Counted from the stretch's first letter, positions 27,160 to 34,943 are shown. The stretch is DNA of 64,000 nucleotides from Callipepla californica brunnescens (GCA_023055505.1 JALIRH010000038.1:5402327-5466326), one strand, 5' to 3'. Numbers and translations are program-made. Notes: generated by a model not told the origin, from the letters alone.

Positions 27160-27181
27160 TGTCACGGATAACACCGTGACA
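27160..27181 (+). repeat. Perfect inverted repeat at LTR 3' end
   Basis: TGTCACGG and CCGTGACA form an 8-bp stem with a 6-base loop, ending exactly at the LTR boundary. It is repeated at 32874-32895. It is longer than the short TG...CA ends needed by integrase and could form a hairpin at the U5 end in RNA or DNA. Confidence 0.85.
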
Positions 27182-27187
27182 CATTAT

Positions 27188-27205
27188 TGGTGGAGAATGC
27201 GGGCA
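27188..27205 (+). promoter_or_regulatory. Primer-binding site, fits tRNA-Ala (AGC type)
   Basis: Six bases after the LTR, TGGTGGAGAATGCGGGCA is the expected complement of the 3' end of a tRNA-Ala (…CCCGCATTCTCCA plus CCA) as I recall vertebrate tRNA-Ala-AGC variants. The other primers I compared, tRNA-Leu, -Lys, -Pro, -Trp and -Ile, fit worse. The site would anneal the tRNA that starts minus-strand DNA synthesis. The gag ATG at 27197 falls inside it. The exact isodecoder should be checked against the host tRNA set. Confidence 0.65.
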
Positions 27206-29152
27206 ATGCAGTATTTGTACTCCACTGTAAAACTGGTGCTAAGTGGACTAAGGGTTTTCATGTACCTTGGAGCATGTTGGCGTCTTTTTAAGCTCCTCAT
27301 GTTCAGCACCGGAGTCATATATGCATACAGCTGCTTTAGTGTGCTGATGGGGTTACCCCCCTCCTGCCTAAACGCCCTGGTTAATATGACAGATTATACG
27401 GCATTTGGATTGGTTTCCAGGTACTCTCTTCAGGTTTTTACCTATGTTCAAGATGTCAGCCTGGCAATTGTGTTATCTGTTTTTCTGAATGTACTCTTTG
27501 CAACAGTAATTTACATCCTGTGTAGGAAGCTTTCCTCAGAGAAAGCTGAGAACACTCCAGAGAGTGTTGAATGGCAGGGAAGGTGGGAAAAATTAGGAAA
27601 GAAATTAGAAGCGTGGGGACCCCCGGTGCAATGTGATTTTGATCTTGAGCACCTGCGGGATCCTGAGAAATTCAGTGAGTGTTTAGGTCAGGAGTCATGT
27701 GACTCAGGAAGATCTGAGAAGGAACGGATTGTCTGGGGCTTGGCTTGTGCTTATCGAGCTATAATTGATATTCTTGAGAGAAATGGTTTCCAAACCGAGG
27801 TTCAGAACAAAAATGAAAACCTTGAGGTTAAACCTGACCAGTCACAGGAAGCACCGGCACCCGTGTCGGTTGCCCCTGTGGAAGGCCAGAAATGGAAACT
27901 TGTGTCCTCTCGGCTAGAACGGAAAGAAGAAGCAGAGAAAAAAAAGGAAGATCCAGGTGAGGGGCCCTCTTCAGCACCAACACCACCACCACCACCTAAA
28001 AAGGCCACTAAGGAAGGTGAGAAACGTGGAGATGACAGAGATGAGAAAGAAGAGGAAGATCCAGGTGAGGGGCCCTCCTCAGCACCACCACCACCACCAC
28101 CACCTAGAAAGGCCACTAAGAAAAGTGTGAGGCATGGAGAGGACAGTGATAATGAAGAAATCACCATTACTACTATTCGTCGGCCCCTAAAGATGACTGA
28201 AATCCAGGGTTCAAGAAAGGAGTTTGTACGGCGCTCAGATGAACCTATTGTCACCTGGTTGCTGCGGTGTTGGGACAATGGTGCCAGCAGCGTGTCCCTT
28301 GATGGCAACGAAGCCCGCCAACTGGGAAGCATTGCTCGAGACTCAGCTATTGACAGAGGGATTAGTAGATGTCTGAGTGGAGTTGCTACCCTCTGGGAAC
28401 GAGTACTAGTAGCTGTAAAGGAGAGATTTCCTTACAAAGACGATCTGGAGCCTAAGGTGGAAAGATGGAATACTGTGGAGAAGGGCGTCCAATTTCTGAG
28501 AGAAATGGCTGTAGTAGAGATGCTGTACGATCCTACTTTCGTCCCTAACAATCCACACCAGGACCGTGATCCTGAGAAAGCATGGTGTAAAGCTGATGTA
28601 TATCGGAAGCTCTCAAAAACAGCACCAGAAAGGTACGCAAGTACACTGGTAGCAACATTCAATATACTCGAGGGCCGAAACAGAAGACTCCCATTTCATG
28701 AAGTGGTTACTACACTTCAAAACTTTGAACAACAACTTCCACCATCACACGTTTCCATTGCAGCTGTATCATCGGTAGCAGGAGAAGTCAGTGACATAAA
28801 GAAGATAGTGAAAATGATACTGGAGGAATTGTCCTTACTGATGAACCGGGATGGACCTGTGTCAGTATCAGAAACACCGGATGAAGACGGGGATGATCCA
28901 AAGAATCTGATGGAGAAACTGATCAAACTGATAAAAGTCTCAGCCATCAAAGGCAACCGCCTCTCTGCTCGAGTAGATGACAGCAGTAACTTCATGTCGC
29001 GTGTGTCCATGTGGAGCTTCTTACGAGAAAATGGAGAGGACATGAAGAAGTGGCATAAAAAACCCACCCCTGCACTACGAGCACGTGTGAGAGAATTACA
29101 GCAGAGATCAGCCACCAATGAAATTGCTCCGGTCACCACAGGTAACCAATAG
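27197..29152 (+). CDS. gag: ERV-L-type Gag polyprotein (intact frame)
   Basis: 651 codons from the first ATG, ending at TAG. A second ATG at 27206 directly follows the primer-binding site and may be the true start. An upstream GTG at 27176 is not used here. Hydrophobic segments at about residues 30-53 and 87-109 suggest membrane insertion. Charged and Glu/Lys-rich sequence follows, then two copies of a proline-rich block (about 251-272 and 287-308). The capsid-like ERV-L core has WLLRCWDNG at 354-362. The protein should assemble an intracellular particle. There is no N-terminal Met-Gly, no CCHC zinc knuckle and no PTAP or PPxY late motif that I see. Pol follows in the same frame after one UAG. 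Confidence 0.9.
   Translation: MRAMQYLYSTVKLVLSGLRVFMYLGACWRLFKLLMFSTGVIYAYSCFSVLMGLPPSCLNALVNMTDYTAFGLVSRYSLQVFTYVQDVSLAIVLSVFLNVLFATVIYILCRKLSSEKAENTPESVEWQGRWEKLGKKLEAWGPPVQCDFDLEHLRDPEKFSECLGQESCDSGRSEKERIVWGLACAYRAIIDILERNGFQTEVQNKNENLEVKPDQSQEAPAPVSVAPVEGQKWKLVSSRLERKEEAEKKKEDPGEGPSSAPTPPPPPKKATKEGEKRGDDRDEKEEEDPGEGPSSAPPPPPPPRKATKKSVRHGEDSDNEEITITTIRRPLKMTEIQGSRKEFVRRSDEPIVTWLLRCWDNGASSVSLDGNEARQLGSIARDSAIDRGISRCLSGVATLWERVLVAVKERFPYKDDLEPKVERWNTVEKGVQFLREMAVVEMLYDPTFVPNNPHQDRDPEKAWCKADVYRKLSKTAPERYASTLVATFNILEGRNRRLPFHEVVTTLQNFEQQLPPSHVSIAAVSSVAGEVSDIKKIVKMILEELSLLMNRDGPVSVSETPDEDGDDPKNLMEKLIKLIKVSAIKGNRLSARVDDSSNFMSRVSMWSFLRENGEDMKKWHKKPTPALRARVRELQQRSATNEIAPVTTGNQ
27947..28120 (+). 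repeat. Duplicated proline-rich block within gag
   Basis: Two 66-bp copies, 27947-28012 and 28055-28120 (108-bp spacing), each encode EDPGEGPSSAP followed by a run of prolines and a basic KATK-like end. They differ by a few bases, including the length of the ACC/CCA proline run. A 42-bp acidic/basic linker separates them. The block may be a flexible linker or an SH3/WW-type binding surface. Confidence 0.9.
29150..29152 (+). other. In-frame UAG between gag and pol
   Basis: The gag frame ends CAA TAG AGG and the next stop in that frame is the pol stop at 32336. So pol lies in the same frame with no frameshift. This is the layout of readthrough-type retroviruses (gammaretroviral gag-UAG-pol). 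Sequence just after the codon is GC-rich with complementary segments (29152-29156 with 29163-29167; 29158-29162 with 29171-29175), compatible with a structured recoding signal. The spacing is shorter than in murine leukaemia virus, so function is inferred. Confidence 0.75.
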
Positions 29153-32100
29153 AGGGGCCCTGCCCTCAGCCAGGGGAGGGAAAGGGATAATAGAGTGTAT
29201 TGGACTGTGTGGATTCGATGGCCTGGCACATCAGAGCCACAAAAATATAAGGCACTGGTGGACACTGGTGCACAGTGCACTCTAATGCCTTCGAGTTATA
29301 AAGGGACAGAATTGATTTATATTTCTGGAGTGACTGGGGGCTCTCAGGAATTGTCTGTGTTGGAGGCAGAAATAAGCCTCACTGGTAAAGACTGGCAGAA
29401 ACATCGTATAGTGACTGGACAGGGGGCTCCATGCATACTCGGTATTGATTATCTTAGAAGGGGACATTTCAAGGATCCCAAAGGATACCGATGGGCTTTT
29501 GGAATAGCTGCTGTAGATGCTGACAACATTCAGCAGCTGTCTGTTTTACCTGGCCTATCAGAAGATCCGTCTGTTGTGGGGGTACTGAAAGTAAAAGAGC
29601 AGCAGGTACCAATTGCAACAAAAACAGTACACAGACGGCAATACCGTACCAACAGGGATTCCTTGCTCCCCATTCATAATTTGATCCGTCAGTTAGAGGG
29701 CCAGGGAGTGATCAGCAAAACCCACTCACCGTTTAACAGCCCCATATGGCCGGTACGTAAATCCAATGGAGAATGGAGGCTGACAGTAGATTACCGTGGT
29801 CTGAATGAAGTCACACCCCCACTGAGCGCTGCTGTGCCAGATATGTTGGAGCTGCAATATGAACTGGAGTCAAAAGCAGCCAAGTGGTACGCTACCATTG
29901 ACATTGCCAATGCGTTTTTCTCTATTCCTTTGGCCACAGAGTGCAGACCACAGTTTGCTTTCACGTGGAGGGGCATTCAGTACACTTGGAACCGTTTGCC
30001 CCAGGGGTGGAAACACAGCCCAACCATTTGCCATGGGTTGATTCAGACCACACTGGAACAGGGTGGGGCACCTGAGCACCTCCAGTACATTGATGACATT
30101 GTTGTGTGGGGTGATACAGCAGAAGAAGTTTTTAAAAAGGGAGAGCGAATAATCCAAATTCTTCTGAGTGCTGGTTTTGCTATCAAACGAAACAAAGTGA
30201 AGGGACCTGCCCAAGAAATTCAGTTTCTAGGAGTAAAATGGCAAGATGGGCGTCGTCACATCCCAGGAGATGTGGTTGACAAAATCACCAGCATGTCACC
30301 ACCCACTAGCAAAAAGGAGACACAGTCTTTTCTCGGTGTAGTAGGCTTTTGGAGGATGCATGTCCCAAATTACAGCCTCATAGTAAGCCCCCTCTATCAG
30401 GTGACCCGAAAGAAGAATAATTTTGCATGGGGTCCTGAACAGCAGCAGGCCTTTGAGCAGATTAAACAGGAGATAGCCCGTGCTGTTGCCCTAGGGCCAG
30501 TACGGATGGGACAGGACGTAAAGAACATCCTCTACACTGCTGCTGGAGAGAAAGGTCCCACTTGGAGTCTGTGGCAAAGAGCCCCTGGGGAGACCCGAGG
30601 CCGACCCCTGGGATTTTGGAGCAGAGCGTACAGGGGTTCGGAGGAGTGCTACACTCCAACTGAGAAGGAGATCTTGGCAGCATATGAGGGAGTTCGGGCT
30701 GCCTCTGAAGTAATTGGCACTGAGACGCAGCTGCTCCTGGCACCTCGATTGCCAGTGCTAAACTGGATGTTCAGAGGAAAGGTTGCCTCCACCCATCATG
30801 CTACGGATGCCACCTGGAGTAAGTGGATTGCACTGATTACACAGCGAGCTCGGATGGGGAACCTCAGCCGTCCAGGGATGTTAGAGGTGATCATGGACTG
30901 GCCTGAAGGCAAGAAATTTGGAACATCACCAGCAGAGGAGGTACCACGTGCAAAAGAGGCCCCGCCATATAATGAACTATCAGAAAATGAAAAGACATAT
31001 GCCCTCTTCACTGACGGATCGTGTCGTATTGTTGGGAAACATCGCAGATGGAAGGCTGCTGTGTGGAGCCCCACACGACGAGTAGCAGAGGCCACTGAAG
31101 GAGAAGGAGAGTCAAGCCAATTTGCAGAGGTAAAGGCTGTCCAGCTGGCCTTAGATGTGGCTGAACGGGAGAGGTGGCCAATGCTGTATCTCTATACTGA
31201 CTCTTGGATGGTGGCAAACGCTTTATGGGGGTGGTTGCAGCAGTGGGAACAAAACAACTGGCAAAGAAAGGGTAAACCTATCTGGGCTGCGGAACTGTGG
31301 AAAGACATTGCTGTCCGAACAAAAAGGTTGGGTGTAAAGGTGCGTCATGTAGATGCTCATGTGCCCAAGAATCGAGCTACTGAGGAACAGAAAAATAACC
31401 ATCAGGTAGATCAAGCTGCCAAAATTGAGGTGTCTCAAATAGACTTGGATTGGCAGAACAAAGGAGAGTTATTCTTAGCTCGGTGGGCCCATGAGACCTC
31501 AGGCCATCAAGGAAGGGACGCAACCTATAGGTGGGCTAGAGACCGAGGGGTGGACTTAACTATGGATGCCATCGCACAGGTGATCCATGACTGTGATACA
31601 TGTGCCATAATTAAACAGGCCAAGAGGATGAAACCTCTCTGGCAGGAAGGGCGATGGCAGAAGTATAAATATGGGGAGGCGTGGCAGGTTGATTATATCA
31701 CCTTGCCGCGATCTCGCAATGGTAAGCGTTATGTGCTCACCATGGTGGAGGCGACCACTGGGTGGCTTGAAACATATGCAGTACCCCATGCTACTGCCCG
31801 TAACACCATCTTAGGCTTAGAGAAGCAAATCCTATGGCGACATGGAACCCCAGAAAGAATTGAGTCCGATAATGGGACTCATTTCAAAAATTCACTTGTG
31901 GATACTTGGGCCAAGGAACATGGCATTGAATGGGTCTATCATATTCCCTACCATGCACCAGCTGCTGGTAAGATCGAGCGCTATAATGGGTTGTTAAAAA
32001 CCACACTGAAAGCACTGGGTGGCGGGACATTTAAGCATTGGGAGAAAAACCTGTCAGAAGCCACCTGGTTGGTCAACACTAGGGGATCAGTCAACAGAGA

Positions 32101-32338
32101 TGGTCCTACACAGTCCAGCTCCCTACAGACCATAGAGGGAGATAAGGTCCCTGTAGTACATGTGAAGAGCATGTTGGGAAAAGCAGTGTGGGTCCTTCCA
32201 GCCTCTGGAAAGGGCAGACCCCTCCGTGGAACAGTTTTTGCACAGGGACCTGGGTGCACCTGGTGGGTAATGGATAAAAATGGGGATGTCCAGTGTGTAC
32301 CACAAGGGAATCTGATGCTGGGGGAGTGCAGTCTGTGA
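29153..32338 (+). CDS. pol: ERV-L-type Pro-Pol polyprotein (protease, RT, RNase H, integrase)
   Basis: 1061 codons open after the UAG. No ATG lies at its beginning, so it should be made as a Gag-Pol fusion. Domains in order: aspartic protease with DTG at 29261-29269; reverse transcriptase with the first catalytic Asp at 29900 and YIDD at 30086-30097; RNase H with Asp 31013, Glu 31127, Asp 31199 and Asp 31352; integrase zinc site His 31490, His 31505, Cys 31592, Cys 31601; integrase core Asp 31691, Asp 31868, Glu 31976 with 35 residues between the last two. The C terminus ends in the ERV-L-type basic/aromatic domain. No dUTPase follows. Nothing visible breaks the enzymes. Confidence 0.93.
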   Translation, partial: RGPALSQGRERDNRVYWTVWIRWPGTSEPQKYKALVDTGAQCTLMPSSYKGTELIYISGVTGGSQELSVLEAEISLTGKDWQKHRIVTGQGAPCILGIDYLRRGHFKDPKGYRWAFGIAAVDADNIQQLSVLPGLSEDPSVVGVLKVKEQQVPIATKTVHRRQYRTNRDSLLPIHNLIRQLEGQGVISKTHSPFNSPIWPVRKSNGEWRLTVDYRGLNEVTPPLSAAVPDMLELQYELESKAAKWYATIDIANAFFSIPLATECRPQFAFTWRGIQYTWNRLPQGWKHSPTICHGLIQTTLEQGGAPEHLQYIDDIVVWGDTAEEVFKKGERIIQILLSAGFAIKRNKVKGPAQEIQFLGVKWQDGRRHIPGDVVDKITSMSPPTSKKETQSFLGVVGFWRMHVPNYSLIVSPLYQVTRKKNNFAWGPEQQQAFEQIKQEIARAVALGPVRMGQDVKNILYTAAGEKGPTWSLWQRAPGETRGRPLGFWSRAYRGSEECYTPTEKEILAAYEGVRAASEVIGTETQLLLAPRLPVLNWMFRGKVASTHHATDATWSKWIALITQRARMGNLSRPGMLEVIMDWPEGKKFGTSPAEEVPRAKEAPPYNELSENEKTYALFTDGSCRIVGKHRRWKAAVWSPTRRVAEATEGEGESSQFAEVKAVQLALDVAERERWPMLYLYTDSWMVANALWGWLQQWEQNNWQRKGKPIWAAELWKDIAVRTKRLGVKVRHVDAHVPKNRATEEQKNNHQVDQAAKIEVSQIDLDWQNKGELFLARWAHETSGHQGRDATYRWARDRGVDLTMDAIAQVIHDCDTCAIIKQAKRMKPLWQEGRWQKYKYGEAWQVDYITLPRSRNGKRYVLTMVEATTGWLETYAVPHATARNTILGLEKQILWRHGTPERIESDNGTHFKNSLVDTWAKEHGIEWVYHIPYHAPAAGKIERYNGLLKTTLKALGGGTFKHWEKNLSEATWLVNTRGSVNRDGPTQSSSLQTIEGDKVPVVHVKSMLGKAVWVLPASGKGRPLRGTVFAQGPGCTWWVMDKNGDVQCVPQGNLMLGECSL

Positions 32339-32447
32339 TTCCATGTGTATATATATATATGTATAGATATGTTTGTATGTAATCTGTGTTATTGCTGTTC
32401 TTGGTTCTATATAGATACATGTTAAGCATGATGTGATGATGTGGAAT
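32339..32447 (+). other. Short 3' untranslated part of the provirus, no env
   Basis: Only about 110 bp separate the pol stop and the polypurine tract, including a short TA-repeat run (about 32346-32362). There is no space for an envelope gene or dUTPase. Confidence 0.85.
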
Positions 32448-32458
32448 AAGGGGTGGAA
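32448..32458 (+). promoter_or_regulatory. Polypurine tract before the 3' LTR
   Basis: AAGGGGTGGAA (one T) ends directly at the 3' LTR's TG. It would resist RNase H and prime plus-strand DNA synthesis. Confidence 0.8.
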
Positions 32459-32895
32459 TGTTGTGGTTTTGTGGTTTTGATGGCGGTATTCCACATCAGA
32501 ACATCATGCAGGCCGTTAAGGAGTTAATGCTGTGGGAGCAGGGGAGGGGCGGAGCTCCGCACCGGACGGGAGGCCCGCGCTTTTTGGGGTGGCGCGCGCT
32601 CTCCGAGCGGCTGTGAGGAGTTCAGCACGTGCGACGTAAGCTCCCAGTTTTCTGGTTTGGAAATTTTGTCTCTCTCTCTCAATTGTTCGATTTTATTAGA
32701 TTTAGTAAAGTTACCGTTCCTTCTCAGATCGTGCCGTTGTGTTTTTCTTTACAGACCCTCAATCCCCTCTGTTTCCCCTCCCCCTGGAGCGCGCGGCTCT
32801 GCTGAGGCGGCCGCGCGGCAGTTTTTTTTTCCTCTCCCTTTCTTTTTCCCTTCTCGGTTCCCCCTTGGGTTACTGTCACGGATAACACCGTGACA
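32459..32895 (+). repeat. 3' LTR of the ERV-L provirus (437 bp)
   Basis: The same length as the 5' LTR, with one difference found by eye (32483 G versus 26769 C). It carries the same GC box, E-box, splice-like sites, AGTAAA and terminal inverted repeat. It would supply the transcript 3' end and could act as a promoter for downstream host DNA. Host AATAAA sites lie just beyond it. Confidence 0.95.
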
Positions 32896-32900
32896 AACAA
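32896..32900 (+). other. Target-site duplication, 3' copy (AACAA)
   Basis: This matches 26740-26744 exactly and marks the 3' junction. Confidence 0.9.
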
Positions 32901-32904
32901 GAAC

Positions 32905-32921
32905 AATAAACAATAAATAAA
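32905..32921 (+). terminator. Cluster of host AATAAA signals just after the 3' LTR
   Basis: AATAAA occurs at 32905-32910, 32912-32917 and 32916-32921. Because the LTR has only a weak AGTAAA, proviral transcripts might read through and end here. The cluster could also be just AT-rich flank. Confidence 0.35.
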
Positions 32922-34867
32922 TGCCATTTGAGTGTTAGGTCTACTACACAGAACATTGAAGATCACTAGCAAGGGCCAGAAACCCATCTCAAAGACAGAT
33001 GCCATGTAACTAAAAGAACTACATCATTGAAATGAGCTAGTTAAGGTGTGATGGGAGTCAGTCTGTATCAGAATAAAATAAAAATCTTCCTCCCTTTCAA
33101 TTGCAGATCAAATGTATAAGGCATAAAGTGTACACACCTATTTTTATTCACTGACTGGAGACTGCAACACGGATCAAACATAATACCCTACATTATGGCA
33201 ACTCAACATAAGATAGAATTAATTTGACAGCTCTTTTTTTTTTTTTTTAATTAAATAATCATTAGACCAGAAGAGATCCATAGGCAGCTGAGAAATTTGG
33301 TACAGAATAATTCATATTCATATTGCTGCTCTAAATTATATCTGATAACCTGTTTAATTCTTCTAAAACGTGGAATCTCTCACATCTAAGATATTCCATC
33401 ATTCACTCAAGAAAATGTTACTGAACTACATAAATATCTTCTTTTTTCTTACCCTTGAGAATGTTTTGCAACCTGCTGGTTCCAACTAGATTGTTAAATT
33501 TCTGAATTTATTTCATCTTACACAAATACTGCTGCATAAAAATTCACTTCACTTTACAGACATTTCTTTTCAAATCTAAATTCTGAAAATTCCTTTGTAT
33601 TCCGTGTACTTCTTTGAAGAATTTAGCAAAGCAAAAATCAATATTTATGTATGTTACTAAAAATGAACAAAATAATAATGACAAAATCTGTAGACTAAAG
33701 GATTTTGTCTATTTCAAGCAGATGTTTTTTCTCCAGGAGGAGATGAAGATATTTCTCAGTGTTCACATCTTGAATTACAATAAGTAGTTAGAAATGATGA
33801 CAGGCTGATTTAATGCAGAAGAAAACAAGTGAAGGTTTAGTTGCACTTTTTAAGTGCATATTGAATTAACTAATAAATTCTACTTCTTTGAAAACTTTCA
33901 AACATACAAATCTAGTATGAATCATCCACAGAATGAGAGGAATATGAAACTTTTTAATGTTGTGATATATATCTGAATAAATGGAAGACACTTGCACGTG
34001 AGCTGTAGCAGTGTCAGTGGAAGTTACAGAGTGAGAGAGCAGTACAGTCATATTTTGTGTATTCAGTCAGTAGAAAAATATCATAGTTACCCAACTACCT
34101 TCTGAGTTTAATCCTAGTTTTGTAAGTCACATGAGATAAGACATTCAGTACATGGCATAGACAACAGCTATTGGGTATTCTTCTCTTAGATAGTTTTCTA
34201 AAGTAGTAAAGTAAGAATTTCATATGCTTGCCTATCTGTCTGCCAGTTTAGTATCAATTAGTTCAGAAAAAGTTTACTAATTTCACTTTTTGCATCTAAT
34301 ACCTTCTTTTATTCAGCTGAAATATCGCATTCTATGTACGTGACCCTAACAACATGCAACTCACCACCTAGTTTTAGGTGTAATGTAAGACAGGTGTAGT
34401 TAATTATAAGTTATAATTAATACTTTAATTATAAAGTGCTGCTTTATTCAGTATTTACAAAATACTAGCTGCTACATCAGACAGCTAGCTTGTATGAGGC
34501 TAGAGTTAGGTAAGAAGTCTTTTAACCTAAATAGGGAGATAAAAACATACAGAACACCATCTCCAATGCATTCATGAAGCCATCTTTTAGAAGCAGTCAG
34601 CACTAATGCAGTGAGAATTGAGCACTGTGGTGTTAAATCAGTGTATTCATTTATCAAGGCAATTGACATTTTGTGATGAGGGTACATGCCAAACTCTTAT
34701 TGTTAGTGACAGGTGGTATAACAAAGGGCAGTGACCACAAGCTGTGGCTTGGGAGGTTCAGATCAGAAAGTAGAAACAACGTTTATGGCAAGAAAATAGC
34801 ACAGTAATGAAAGAGACTGCACAGAGAAGTCGTGGAACCTTCCACTTCACAATTTTATAGCTTTGGG
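32922..34867. other. AT-rich host flank downstream of the provirus
   Basis: No gene or transposon recognised. There is a T run near 33233-33248 and an inverted repeat at 34400-34420. Confidence 0.5.
34400..34420 (+). repeat. Perfect AT palindrome (10-bp arms, 1-nt centre)
   Basis: TTAATTATAA and TTATAATTAA flank a single G. A related TTTAATTATAAAG follows within 20 bp. It could extrude as a cruciform or bind homeodomain dimers. AT-rich sequence also makes such palindromes by chance. Confidence 0.75.
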
Positions 34868-34943
34868 AAGTTGGAAGAGATGGACTGGACTAGCTGATCT
34901 CTAGAGTTCCCTTTCAACCCCTACAATTCTGTGATTCTGTGAC
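34868..34943 (+). mobile_element. CR1 LINE 3' tail fragment (plus strand)
   Basis: GACTGGACTAGCTGATCTCT, then CCTACAATTCTGTGATTCTG: the CR1 3' UTR and tail only. Confidence 0.8.

Larger units (their letters stand above)
26745..27181 (+). repeat. 5' LTR of the ERV-L provirus (437 bp)
   Basis: The LTR begins TGTTGTGG and ends CCGTGACA. It would act as promoter and enhancer for the provirus. Visible signals are a GC box GGGGCGG (26832-26838), an E-box CACGTG (26912-26917), GT-containing donor-like CGACGTAAGC (from 26918) and acceptor-like TTTTTCTTTACAG (to 27040), AGTAAA (26990-26995) as a possible weak poly(A) signal with a GT-rich stretch after it, and a perfect inverted repeat at the 3' end (27160-27181). 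I see no clear TATA box, so a TATA-less, GC-box promoter is likely. A 78-codon frame starting at TTG inside it is not considered a gene. Confidence 0.95.
26745..32895 (+). mobile_element. Complete ERV-L-like endogenous retrovirus (provirus)
   Basis: A 6151-bp element: LTR, primer-binding site, gag, UAG, pro-pol, polypurine tract, LTR. Class III (ERV-L) assignment rests on the Gag core phrase WLLRCWDNGA, the pol C-terminal sequence type (TWWVMD near its end), the 5-bp target duplication and the lack of env. Both frames are open apart from the single UAG, and enzymatic residues are in place. LTRs differ at one site (26769 C, 32483 G). Unlike mouse and human ERV-L, no dUTPase follows integrase, and the primer appears to be tRNA-Ala and not tRNA-Leu. 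Family and age could be refined by comparison with sibling copies. Confidence 0.95.

Noticed and set aside
27176..27178. GTG as the gag start
   Set aside because: It lies inside the LTR terminal inverted repeat. ATG codons at 27197 and 27206 are more plausible.
26943..27179. 78-codon frame in the 5' LTR, repeated at 32657-32893
   Set aside because: Starts at a non-ATG codon and lies in untranslated LTR. It is identical in both LTRs because the DNA is, not because of coding constraint.
27802..28332. 176-codon and 187-codon minus-strand frames inside gag and 92-123-codon frames inside pol
   Set aside because: Antisense shadows of the intact gag and pol frames with no independent motif.
29195..29197. 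GTG as an independent pol start
   Set aside because: Vertebrate translation would not normally start here, and the frame is open upstream to the gag stop, so a fusion product is more likely.
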